A DNA stretch of 64,000 bases from JAADHX01 sp964569385 (GTDB lineage Bacteria > Actinomycetota > Acidimicrobiia > Acidimicrobiales > Poriferisodalaceae), in assembly GCA_964569385.1 (NCBI GenBank), contig CAZMUM010000028.1, positions 10,423-74,422 on the forward strand, written 5' to 3'. Shown piece by piece: positions 25,005 through 32,836 of the stretch (its first letter is position 1; each line of letters begins with the position of its first letter). Below the pieces are notes generated by a model, which saw nothing but the letters and a program-made list of their open reading frames with translations, did no database searches and had not been told where the DNA came from. Made by a program: the position numbers and the translations under genes.

Positions 25005-25727
25005 ATGGATTTACGTGGCGTCGATCTCGAACATGTACCCCGACACGTGGCTCTTGTCATGGACGGCAACGGGCGCTGGGCCACCCGTCAGGGCCTAAAG
25101 CGAACTGAAGGCCATGCGGCCGGCGAGTTGGCACTTTGGGATGTGGTCTACGGAGCACTCGATCTTGGCATCGAGTGGATCACGGTCTACGCGTTCAGCA
25201 CCGAAAACTGGAAACGCAGCGCCGACGAGGTCAAGTACCTCATGAACTTCAACGAGCGTCTGCTTTTGGAGCGCACCGAAGAACTCAACGGGCTCGGTGT
25301 GCGCATAAAGTTCGCAGGACGCCGCAATTGGCGGGTGCCGAAACGGATCATCAGGCGTCAGGACGAATCAATCGAGCTCACAAAGGACAATCGTCGGATG
25401 ACGCTGACGATGGCCTTCAATTACGGCGGGCGAGCCGAGATCATCGATGCTGTTAAGGCAATGGTGACCGATGGTGTCGAGGTCGACAAGATTACCGAGA
25501 AGCGGCTTCGTGGATATTTCTACGACCCTGAGATGCCAGACCCCGATGTCATGGTTCGAACCTCTGGCGAGTTCCGCATCTCGAACTTTTTGTTGTGGGA
25601 AATTGCCTACAGCGAACTTATCTTTGTCGACACCCTGTGGCCAGATTTCCGTCGCGAGGACTTACGCGACGCAGTCATCGAGTACCAAGGACGAGAGCGC
25701 CGCTTTGGCGGAGTGCGCGACGACTGA
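25005..25727 (+). CDS. uppS: Isoprenyl (undecaprenyl/decaprenyl) diphosphate synthase
   Basis: A 240-aa cis-prenyltransferase that extends FPP with isopentenyl units to give the polyprenyl carrier for peptidoglycan and glycans. The catalytic Asp is in VMDGNGRWATRQGL, and YAFSTENWKRS, MAFNYGGRAEI and RTSGEFRISNFLLWEIAYSEL are conserved. Product length cannot be read from sequence. recO follows 45 nt downstream. Confidence 0.93.
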   Translation: MDLRGVDLEHVPRHVALVMDGNGRWATRQGLKRTEGHAAGELALWDVVYGALDLGIEWITVYAFSTENWKRSADEVKYLMNFNERLLLERTEELNGLGVRIKFAGRRNWRVPKRIIRRQDESIELTKDNRRMTLTMAFNYGGRAEIIDAVKAMVTDGVEVDKITEKRLRGYFYDPEMPDPDVMVRTSGEFRISNFLLWEIAYSELIFVDTLWPDFRREDLRDAVIEYQGRERRFGGVRDD

Positions 25728-25772
25728 GCTTGTGATGCTGCTGTCGCGTTACTGGCGTTCGGTGTAGGTGCA

Positions 25773-26498
25773 ATGGCTCTCTATCGCGAACGCGGGGTGG
25801 TTCTGCGCACCTACAAACTTGGCGAAGCCGACCGCATCGTTTCGATTCTCACCCAGGGCCGGGGCAAGGTACGGGCCGTGGCCAAGGGTGTGCGGAAAAC
25901 GAAGAGTCGCTTCGGCGGCCGCCTCGAACCCACTAGCCATGTTGAGCTTCAGCTCTACGAGGGCCGTGAACTCGACATTGTTACTCAGGCAGAATCGATC
26001 GATGTGCACCGACACATTCGCGAAGATCTCGATCGGCTCTCGAAGGCCATCGTTCTTCTTGAGGCCATCGACCAGCTGGCCCAGGAACGGCAACCCGCGC
26101 CGCAGCTCTACCGGATGTTGGTTGGCGGGCTTAGCACGCTTAACCAAGCAGACTCAGCACTGCTCATTCCAGCGTTCTTGCTGAAACTTCTGGCTATGGA
26201 AGGGTTTGGACCGCAGCTCGATGGTTGTGTTGTTGGCGGACCACAGGACGACGGCGTCGATCTCGTGTCGTTCGATCTCGACCGCAATGGCGCGGTATGT
26301 CTGGATCATCGGCGGGGCGTGCCGATTCGCGAAGAGAGTCTGTCGGTCATGCGGGCAGTGCTTGGTGGAGGGCTATCCACCGTGCTTGAGGTGCCCGCCG
26401 GGCCGGTTACCCATGAGGTCGACGATCTTGTGGGCCGTATGTGGGAACACCACATCGAACGCCGCCTCCGCAGCGCCCACGTTCTGGACCGCGCCTAG
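25773..26498 (+). CDS. recO: DNA repair protein RecO
   Basis: A 241-aa RecF-pathway mediator. The N-terminal OB-fold is clear: YRERGVVLRTYKLGEADRIVSILTQGRGKVRAVAKG with the GVRKTKSRFGGRLEP loop. The helical C-terminal domain follows. The usual zinc-binding Cys quartet is not obvious: only one Cys each is seen in the VVGG and GAVCLDH regions, as in many RecOs that lost the site. An SD-bearing repeat array follows immediately. Confidence 0.88.
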   Translation: MALYRERGVVLRTYKLGEADRIVSILTQGRGKVRAVAKGVRKTKSRFGGRLEPTSHVELQLYEGRELDIVTQAESIDVHRHIREDLDRLSKAIVLLEAIDQLAQERQPAPQLYRMLVGGLSTLNQADSALLIPAFLLKLLAMEGFGPQLDGCVVGGPQDDGVDLVSFDLDRNGAVCLDHRRGVPIREESLSVMRAVLGGGLSTVLEVPAGPVTHEVDDLVGRMWEHHIERRLRSAHVLDRA

Positions 26499-26500
26499 CC

Positions 26501-26520
26501 CGGTCATGAACTTGCAGGGG
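26501..26520 (+). repeat. Degenerate third copy of the 48-bp leader repeat (3' part only)
   Basis: GGTCATGAACTTGCAGGGG aligns with GTCACGAACTCGCAAGGAG, the end of the two perfect units that follow. It lies just after the recO stop. Confidence 0.6.
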
Positions 26521-26568
26521 TAGTTTGCGCATGAGTGATACCCCGAGGTGTCACGAACTCGCAAGGAG
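26521..26568 (+). repeat. 48-bp direct repeat, copy 1 (SD-containing leader element)
   Basis: Identical to copy 2. Each unit holds a small hairpin (GATACC-CCGA-GGTGTC) and ends in CGAACTCGCAAGGAG, which contains a strong SD. In copy 1 the SD loop is flanked by CGCAA/TTGCG, forming a second hairpin that would place GGAGTAGT in its loop. 48 bp is 16 codons: the frame from the internal ATG reads MSDTPRCHELARSSLR, then repeats. Confidence 0.85.
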
Positions 26569-26616
26569 TAGTTTGCGCATGAGTGATACCCCGAGGTGTC
26601 ACGAACTCGCAAGGAG
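26569..26616 (+). repeat. 48-bp direct repeat, copy 2 (supplies SD of the amidohydrolase)
   Basis: Perfect copy of the preceding unit. Its final AAGGAG ends 5 nt before the GTG at 26622, so it serves as the ribosome-binding site. The 3' half of the second hairpin is missing here, which would leave this SD free while that of copy 1 is in a loop. Confidence 0.85.
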
Positions 26617-26621
26617 TAGCG

Positions 26622-27842
26622 GTGATTGTCACGATCAAAAACGGAAACGTTCTCGATACCGAGTCGATGGAACTGATCGGCGAGCGCACGGTCGTCATCG
26701 AGAATGATCGCATCGTCGATGTGGTCGATTCGGGTTCGGTCCCTAGTGCCGATCTAGAGATAGACGCCGCGGGTCAGTTCGTACTGCCCGGATTCATCGA
26801 TGCTCATGTGCACCATTTCATCGTCACGATGAACTTCTCGAAACTGCTGCTGATGTCTGACGTCGAGCGTGGGATTTCTATGGCTCGTTTGGCTGAAGCG
26901 ATGGTGAGTCGAGGGTTCACCACGGTCCGCGATACGGGCGGCGACGTGCGAGGGCTGATGAAGGCCATCGAGTCCGGCAGCTGCGGCGGGCCGCGCATAG
27001 TGTCGGCTGGACGGTTGCTTTCGCAGACGGGAGGTCATGGCGATTTCCGGCCTGGCGAAACAACGGTGGAGTGTGGTTGCCAGATATATGCCGACCATTC
27101 GAGCTACGTGGTCGATGGTGTCGATGCGGTACGCAAGGCGACACGTCAGGCGCTGCGTGATGGGTCGCAGTTCATCAAGATTATGTCGTCTGGCGGCGTT
27201 GCGTCACCATCGGACCCCTTCGACAGCGTCCAGTTTACGGCCGAGGAAGTTTCGGCGATAACGACCGAGACCGATCATCGACACACATACACCACTGCCC
27301 ACGCCTATATGCCAGAAGCTATTCGTCTGGCGATCGACAACGGTGTGCGTTGTATCGAGCACGGCAATGGCATCGACACCACCATCGCTCAACACATGGC
27401 TGCGTTGAACGTGACCATGGTGCCGACGCTCGTGACCTACAAGGCCATGCAAGATGAAGGGGCCAAGCTTGGCTTGCCACAGGTCAGCCTCGACAAGAAC
27501 TCTGGTGTGCTCGAGATGGGGCTTCGGTCGATCGAGACCGCCAAGAGCGCCGGTGTTGAGCTTGGGTTTGGTACTGATCTGTTAGGCGAAACTCAAGTTC
27601 GGCAGAACCAGGAGTTCGCCATTCGGGCCGACCTTGAGCCCGCAGCCGATGTGCTCCGGTCGATGTACGTGACCAACGCCCGTTTGTGTCAACTGGCTGG
27701 TGATGTTGGTGTGATCGCTCCTGGAGCCTTCGCCGACTTAGTGGTATCGCGAGTTAATCCGCTGGAGAACCTGGCTGGCCTCGCCGACCACGACACGAAC
27801 CTCAGCACCATCGTTCAAAACGGCCTGCCGATCGTTCGCTGA
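26622..27842 (+). CDS. Amidohydrolase-superfamily metal-dependent hydrolase
   Basis: A 406-aa protein of the imidazolonepropionase/prolidase-like amidohydrolase group. The metal site is complete: HxH at residues 62-64 (DAHVHHF), a candidate bridging Lys in FIKIMSSGG, His in YTTAHAYMPEA and CIEHGNGID, and Asp in FGTDLLGE. Relatives hydrolyse Xaa-Pro dipeptides or cyclic amides; the substrate here is not predictable. The GTG start sits 5 nt after AAGGAG supplied by the upstream repeat. The 3' end overlaps the convergent flippase gene by 28 nt. Confidence 0.85.
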   Translation: MIVTIKNGNVLDTESMELIGERTVVIENDRIVDVVDSGSVPSADLEIDAAGQFVLPGFIDAHVHHFIVTMNFSKLLLMSDVERGISMARLAEAMVSRGFTTVRDTGGDVRGLMKAIESGSCGGPRIVSAGRLLSQTGGHGDFRPGETTVECGCQIYADHSSYVVDGVDAVRKATRQALRDGSQFIKIMSSGGVASPSDPFDSVQFTAEEVSAITTETDHRHTYTTAHAYMPEAIRLAIDNGVRCIEHGNGIDTTIAQHMAALNVTMVPTLVTYKAMQDEGAKLGLPQVSLDKNSGVLEMGLRSIETAKSAGVELGFGTDLLGETQVRQNQEFAIRADLEPAADVLRSMYVTNARLCQLAGDVGVIAPGAFADLVVSRVNPLENLAGLADHDTNLSTIVQNGLPIVR

Positions 27843-29023
27843 TGGGGGGTCCGGAGCAGCAATGCCTGGATGACCAGGCCTGAGACAAATGCGATTGCGA
27901 CCATCGTCGAACCCCACAGAATCGCGGCGCCGAAGGTGAGCACGACGCTTGCGGCCGCGCCTACAAAAGCCAGCACCGCGACCTCTCGTTCGGCCCCGGC
28001 GGCTATCAACTCGAAGGACCACCGCAGCCGAACTAGGGCCGGAATCAGGCCGAGCACAAGAATCCGGAGCAGAGTCGCAGACTGGTCAAAGTCTCCAAAA
28101 GCGATATCGATGATCTGATCGGCGAACATGACCGTCAACGCGATAAGCGCGACGACCGACGCGCTGAGGTATCGGAGAGCAGAGATGTACCGGCGGCGCA
28201 GATGAATCCCCCTGGTCATCGCGGGAAACACGGCACCAAAAACGGCGGCAGGAGCCAGTTTTAGGCCTTCGGCTAGACGGTTTGCGGCGCCATATTGTCC
28301 TGTGGCGATGTCGCTTCCGGCCAGTTTCAGAGACAGAACTCCAACACTGGTGGCCACAGCCGTTGCCGCCACCATGGCGGCGAACGGTCTGGCCTCGGCC
28401 CAGACCTCGCGGCTCCACCGAGGCCACCACGTGTGTTGCCATCCGTGCGTACGACCCGACCGAGAGGCAAACAGCGTGCCAAGGGCAGCAACCACGACTT
28501 GCCCGGCGACGCCTGCTGCTATGAAGGCCGTCACGGTGCCGTCGGCTGCGTTGGCAAAGATGGCTGCCGCGAGGCCAACAACAGCTCCCGCAGATGTGGC
28601 CATGCTGGCAAGGTCCATTCGTTCGCGACCGCGTAAAATAGCGTTAGATGCAGTGGCCCAAACACCGAACACCAACCCAACGGACTGCACCAGCAGAGGC
28701 ATCGCCCGCTGGCCTAGAAATGCGGTTGTCACGGCCGCAGCGACGACAAACACCGAGACAATGGCGAGCTGCAACCCAATGGACTTTCGAACGATTCGGT
28801 TGTCCCCGCCCTGTGAGGTCGCGCGCACCATCAGGGTGTCGGTGCCGAACGTGACGATGGTGTTGGCCAGAAAGCCCCCTATGAGCACTGCGGCGTAGGT
28901 GCCAAAGCCGGCCTCACCCAGTTGGCGGGCCGCGATGCCCGCAACGATGAGTGACATGACAGCGGCGAAGACCCGTGCCAGGATGAGTGCCAACGTATTT
29001 GCCGGAATGGAGCGCCGCGTCAC
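27815..29023 (-). CDS. Polysaccharide flippase (Wzx/MurJ-like MOP family)
   Basis: A 402-aa membrane protein with about 12 helices. The N-terminal LALILARVFAAVMSLIVAGIAARQLGEAGFGTYAA is the hallmark of Wzx-type flippases. It would move lipid-linked oligosaccharides across the membrane. Its start is 120 bp from the divergent glycan operon, so both may be driven from the same intergenic region. GTG start with AAAGG about 8 nt upstream. The last 28 nt run into the amidohydrolase gene on the other strand. Confidence 0.82.
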   Translation of the reverse strand: MTRRSIPANTLALILARVFAAVMSLIVAGIAARQLGEAGFGTYAAVLIGGFLANTIVTFGTDTLMVRATSQGGDNRIVRKSIGLQLAIVSVFVVAAAVTTAFLGQRAMPLLVQSVGLVFGVWATASNAILRGRERMDLASMATSAGAVVGLAAAIFANAADGTVTAFIAAGVAGQVVVAALGTLFASRSGRTHGWQHTWWPRWSREVWAEARPFAAMVAATAVATSVGVLSLKLAGSDIATGQYGAANRLAEGLKLAPAAVFGAVFPAMTRGIHLRRRYISALRYLSASVVALIALTVMFADQIIDIAFGDFDQSATLLRILVLGLIPALVRLRWSFELIAAGAEREVAVLAFVGAAASVVLTFGAAILWGSTMVAIAFVSGLVIQALLLRTPHQRTIGRPF

Positions 29024-29143
29024 CGACGCAGCCTTTCAGATTCCGTTGTGGCGCGAGTAAATCCGATGGGGCGTATCTGCACAGTCGAAGTCTCGTATGG
29101 CAGTTGAGAGACACATACGTGGACAGTCGGGTCGGAGAGCCTC

Positions 29144-29275
29144 ATGAGTAGTCGTCATAAGAACGTAGTCTTGCGGGCGTTAGGAGTCGTGCCGCTGACG
29201 ATGTTCGCTGTTGCTTGTGCCAGTTCGGGCCCTTCTCCGTCGGGCGCCGAAAATACAACCACGCCGGCTCCGTGA
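29144..29275 (+). CDS. 43-aa putative lipoprotein, first gene of glycan operon
   Basis: A very short frame encoding a basic N-terminus (MSSRHKNVVLRALGVVP), a hydrophobic stretch LTMFAVAC, and a Ser/Pro/Thr tail ASSGPSPSGAENTTTPAP. Cys25 sits in an acceptable lipobox (AVAC), leaving an 18-19-residue mature lipopeptide. SD GGAGAG lies 5 nt before the ATG. The stop is in GTGA overlap with the ligase gene. The SD, signal-like region and overlap argue it is real; it could also act as a translational leader for the ligase. Confidence 0.55.
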   Translation: MSSRHKNVVLRALGVVPLTMFAVACASSGPSPSGAENTTTPAP

Positions 29276-30990
29276 TCCAACCCTCGCCAGCGCCCGCTGG
29301 GCAGACAACTGTTTTGCGTGAGTCGCCTTCTCGGGCTGAGTCGGCGACAGCTATATTGGGCCTTGATGCGCTGATGGCACTTGGCGTGCTCATTGCCTTC
29401 GATCTCGACTTAGTTTTCGTCGAGATCGACGAGGTCGAGTTCCGGCCCCATCATGTCCTGGCCACCGTTGCTCTCGTTGCCACCATCAAGGTCGCGACAA
29501 GCGCGGTACTGAGTACCGGTGGCTTGGAGTGGTCGTCGTCGCAGCGGCTGGTGCTTCGGGGCCTCTTCGTTGGCGAATTTGGCCTGCTGACAGCGGCCTA
29601 CTTTTCCCCGTTCGGTGCGATCGTGCATCAGCGGACCCTCGATCTGAGCATGGTTTTCGCCGTCGCCGTTGCCACCATCGTCGTAGCCCGCAGGCATCGC
29701 TCGGCCATCCTCATCTCGGTTGGTGTCGGGGTCTGCTTGGGCGCAATCATGGCCGTGGTTGAGTACACGACGACCTCGGGGTTTCTCATAGGTGACCAGT
29801 ACCGCGGGCGACCAACGTTTCTGGGCGCTGAGAGACGGCTAACACGACCCTTCAGCCACGCAAACGTTGCCGCCATGTTTTTCGGACCCGCCGCGGTGGC
29901 CGCCTTCGCAGTTGGGTTAGTTAGACGCGGAACGGCCGAGGGCAACGCACAATCTAGAGGTCTAGCATCGAAGACAAAAGCCATAGCATTCGGCGTCGCC
30001 GTGGTTCTGGTGGCCATCACCACTCTCACCGCTAGCCGGGCTGGCGTAGCTGCGGTTATGGTGGGAGCCCTAGTGCTGATGACCGTCGCATCGAGGGGTT
30101 CTGCCCTCTGGATACTTGTCGGGTTAGCAGCCGGAGTGGCTTTCGCTCTTCCCTGGAGCCCAGCGGTTCGCGATCGCCTCAACGGCTCCGACCGGTTCGC
30201 GGCCACTGTCGAGGCCCCAGCCGACTTTGCGCTCAACGAACTGACGACACTTTCGGTGTTCGTACGCAACGATTCGTCCGATGTTTGGCCCGCGGCTGGC
30301 TCCGACCGAGTTCTCGTCAGTGCGAGGTGGCGCGACCTCGAGCAGAATCGACAATGGCTGACCCAGGTGTGGCCAATTCCTTCCGAAATTGGTCCGGGCG
30401 AGTCGGTCGACATATCAGTCCAGGTTCCCATCGATGTCCCCGACGGACGGTATTTGATGGTCTGGGATCTTCTTCTGGACCGAGTGGCCTTTTTTCTGGA
30501 ATCGGCCGGCGAACAGGCGTTAACAACTGTCGATGTCGCGAATTCTGTTGCCACATTGAGTTCCGGGCCGGTCGTGCGGCCCCCGACGCAGCCCAGTCGA
30601 ATCGAGATCTGGGGATGGACCCTCGAGTTGTTCCAGCGGCGCCCGGCATTCGGGCATGGTGTGGCGATGACGCGTTTCGTTGTAAGCGATGTATCCGATA
30701 GTTCAACAGTGGCTCCATCTCACGGTCACAACATTGTGCTGGAACCTCTGGCCAGTTCCGGGTTGGTCGGATCGTTTTCCCTTATCGCTCTGTTGGGTCT
30801 TCTGGCTGTCGATCTAACAAGGCGCGTCAGACAGGTCGACTCTGTTGGCCTGATCGCAGGTAGCGCACTAATCGTGATGTTGGTCCATGGTCTTGTCGAA
30901 TGGCCGCTGATGTTTCTGCCACTTTCGACACTGTTCGCCATGCTCGCCGGGTTGTGGACCGTGAGCCGTGAGGGGGTGCCGACAACGTGA
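29272..30990 (+). CDS. O-antigen ligase-like (WaaL/Wzy-type) membrane protein
   Basis: A 572-aa polytopic protein. Several helices precede and follow a large soluble insertion at ~310-425 (extracytoplasmic, beta-rich: LTTLSVFVRNDSSDVWPAAG ... VDISVQVPIDVPDGRYLMVWDL). The O-antigen ligase-type loop AFGHGVAMTRF and SHGHNIVLEPLASSGLVGSF carries the conserved H-x-x-x-L-E-like region. Probably ligates or polymerises glycans outside the membrane. The inserted Ig-like segment is unusual. GTG start overlaps the small lipoprotein stop. Confidence 0.78.
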   Translation: MIQPSPAPAGQTTVLRESPSRAESATAILGLDALMALGVLIAFDLDLVFVEIDEVEFRPHHVLATVALVATIKVATSAVLSTGGLEWSSSQRLVLRGLFVGEFGLLTAAYFSPFGAIVHQRTLDLSMVFAVAVATIVVARRHRSAILISVGVGVCLGAIMAVVEYTTTSGFLIGDQYRGRPTFLGAERRLTRPFSHANVAAMFFGPAAVAAFAVGLVRRGTAEGNAQSRGLASKTKAIAFGVAVVLVAITTLTASRAGVAAVMVGALVLMTVASRGSALWILVGLAAGVAFALPWSPAVRDRLNGSDRFAATVEAPADFALNELTTLSVFVRNDSSDVWPAAGSDRVLVSARWRDLEQNRQWLTQVWPIPSEIGPGESVDISVQVPIDVPDGRYLMVWDLLLDRVAFFLESAGEQALTTVDVANSVATLSSGPVVRPPTQPSRIEIWGWTLELFQRRPAFGHGVAMTRFVVSDVSDSSTVAPSHGHNIVLEPLASSGLVGSFSLIALLGLLAVDLTRRVRQVDSVGLIAGSALIVMLVHGLVEWPLMFLPLSTLFAMLAGLWTVSREGVPTT

Positions 30991-32138
30991 GCATCGCAGT
31001 AGTGGTGAACGCCTACGATCGACCACGCTCTCTTGCTCGGCTGCTTACCGGGTTGAGAGAGTGCGAGGCTCCTGCCCGAATCGAGGTGGTGATTTCGGTA
31101 GATGGTGGTGGAGCGAACCGTGGCGAGGTTCTCGCCGTGGCTAACGGATTCGAGTGGCAGGGCCGGCCCGCCAAGGTGATCGAACAAGACGATCATGGAC
31201 TCGTCGGACACTTCCGGCGCTGCGGCGACATGGTCGACGAGCTTGGCCCGGTAGTCCTGCTCGAGGACGACCTCGTTGTTGGTCCTACCGCGCTTCGATT
31301 CGCAGAGGCGGCGCTCGACTTCACCGCCAGCGACGATCGGGTGGCCGGTATCTGCCTCTCTACGCCGTTGTTCGACGGGTTTCGTCATCATCGATTCGAG
31401 CCCCTTGTCGATGACTCGGCAGCGGTGTATCTCAAGATTCCGTGGTTTCACGGCATGGCTTGGACGCCGGAGCAGTGGCATCGGCATCGGGTTGGCGCGA
31501 ATGTCGATTCCACTGTCGAGCTGCCACCGGCTTTCGCCGATCTAGGTTTCGACGAGTGGTTTCCAGACGCCACGCGCGGGTTGATAGCCCAAGACAACTG
31601 GTACTTGGCCGCCCGCCGGGCCCGCGCCGTGAACTTTGGCGACGCAGGCACCCACTTCAGCGAGGCGACAGGTTCCTTTCAGCAACCCCTCGTGCAGGGT
31701 TCGTTTAGAGCACCGGTATTGCTCGACCTCGACGACCCCGATGTTGTTCCTTACGACGAATACCTCGAACCGGACGGGCGGTGGTTGGCCGGGCGCGTTC
31801 AAGCTCTAGCGGGGCTAGACGTAAGTATCGACTTGCGCGGAGTAAGGTCTCCGCCGTCCATCACTACTGAGTGGGTCGTGACTAGCCGTCCGTCGTCCAG
31901 GCCGGTGTCGCAGTGGGGAGCAGAGATGGTACCGCTGGAGCAGAACCTGATTTCAGAGGTGCCAGGCAAGGCTCTTACGCTGTGTCGAACCGCGGATATG
32001 TCCATTGGTAAGGCGGCTGACAGATGGGCAGAGCTAACCGTGCTGCGCCACGCCCATCGAGGTCGGCCCCCCGGTATTCGCGGTGCTCTTCGTCGGCGCG
32101 TCATCGAGATGCGTAGCGGCCGGACTGGTAGTGGCTGA
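30987..32138 (+). CDS. GT-A-fold glycosyltransferase
   Basis: A 383-aa protein. N-terminal nucleotide-sugar domain: SIAVVVNAYDRPRSLARLLTGL, then IEVVISVDGGG and the metal motif VVLLEDDLVV, resembling GNT-I-like or family 2 transferases. KIPWFHGMAWTPEQWHRH and IAQDNWYLAARRA may be acceptor-site parts. The last ~110 residues are variable. Linked to its neighbours by a GTGA overlap upstream and a TGATG overlap downstream. Confidence 0.78.
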   Translation: MSIAVVVNAYDRPRSLARLLTGLRECEAPARIEVVISVDGGGANRGEVLAVANGFEWQGRPAKVIEQDDHGLVGHFRRCGDMVDELGPVVLLEDDLVVGPTALRFAEAALDFTASDDRVAGICLSTPLFDGFRHHRFEPLVDDSAAVYLKIPWFHGMAWTPEQWHRHRVGANVDSTVELPPAFADLGFDEWFPDATRGLIAQDNWYLAARRARAVNFGDAGTHFSEATGSFQQPLVQGSFRAPVLLDLDDPDVVPYDEYLEPDGRWLAGRVQALAGLDVSIDLRGVRSPPSITTEWVVTSRPSSRPVSQWGAEMVPLEQNLISEVPGKALTLCRTADMSIGKAADRWAELTVLRHAHRGRPPGIRGALRRRVIEMRSGRTGSG

Positions 32139-32836
32139 TGGCTACGCATTTGAACGCGAGTTCCTACCTCGACCATCTACAAAGCTCCGGTAACGAGCTG
32201 CCCGCTCTCGGCGACACTGTGGTGCTCGCGCTGCATCCAGCTGCTCGGCCGCCCCGGCCCCGACAGCTTGGTGGTCCTTTTGGTGCCGTCGAGATCGAGC
32301 GTCGAGGTGGGCGTGTTGTCACTGTGTCGCCGCTAGGCCCAGGACCAGCGGTAGTGGCTATTACAGTCGAGCTATTGGCGGCGCTCGGAGTTTCGAACAT
32401 CATCGCGACGGGCATCGCTAGCGTGCTTACTGAACAAGAGATACCGGGCGAAGATCCCACAGGGTTTGTGGTGGAGGCGGCCGTTAGCAACGATTCGGTC
32501 TCAGATCGCTACGGTGGCCAGTTGCATGCAGATCCAGAACTGACGAACTTACTCAGCCATGACCTCGACGTATTGACGGCTATCTCGTTCTCGACGTCGA
32601 CTCCCTTTCGGCTCGATGTCGCGACAGCGTTGGCGTCGGGTGCAAACCTCATCGAGATGGAGGCGGCTGCCTTGTTCAGCGCTTCCAACGATCTCGGGCT
32701 CTCTGCGGGGTTGGCCGTCGCTCCAAGCGACGTGACGACCGAGACGAGCTGGCGACCTTTGGATCCGGCCATAGTCAGCGCCCGAGTAGCGGCCGTGGCC
32801 GGGCGCTGCCGAGCCATCGCGGCCGACCTTCGATGA
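32138..32836 (+). CDS. Nucleoside phosphorylase-like protein
   Basis: A 232-aa protein with the PNP/UDP-phosphorylase fold. VSPLGPGPAVVAITVELLAALGVSNIIATGIA matches the strand-helix-strand around the phosphate site. ANLIEMEAAALFSASNDLGL matches the nucleoside-binding EMEAAA motif. The family cleaves N-glycosidic bonds of nucleosides. Its place in the middle of a glycan operon, coupled at both ends (TGATG and ATGA), is unexpected. It may recycle a nucleoside by-product or act on a nucleotide-sugar intermediate; both are guesses. Confidence 0.75.
   Translation: MATHLNASSYLDHLQSSGNELPALGDTVVLALHPAARPPRPRQLGGPFGAVEIERRGGRVVTVSPLGPGPAVVAITVELLAALGVSNIIATGIASVLTEQEIPGEDPTGFVVEAAVSNDSVSDRYGGQLHADPELTNLLSHDLDVLTAISFSTSTPFRLDVATALASGANLIEMEAAALFSASNDLGLSAGLAVAPSDVTTETSWRPLDPAIVSARVAAVAGRCRAIAADLR

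Noticed and set aside
26521..26616. Possible CRISPR array
   Set aside because: The units are directly adjacent with no spacers, and they contain an SD used by the next gene; no cas genes.
28302..28898. 198-codon plus-strand frame opposite the flippase gene
   Set aside because: Antisense shadow; the flippase frame has coherent transmembrane structure.
29628..30554. 308-codon minus-strand frame opposite the O-antigen ligase-like gene
   Set aside because: Ser/Thr/Arg-rich translation typical of an antisense shadow; the plus-strand gene is clear.
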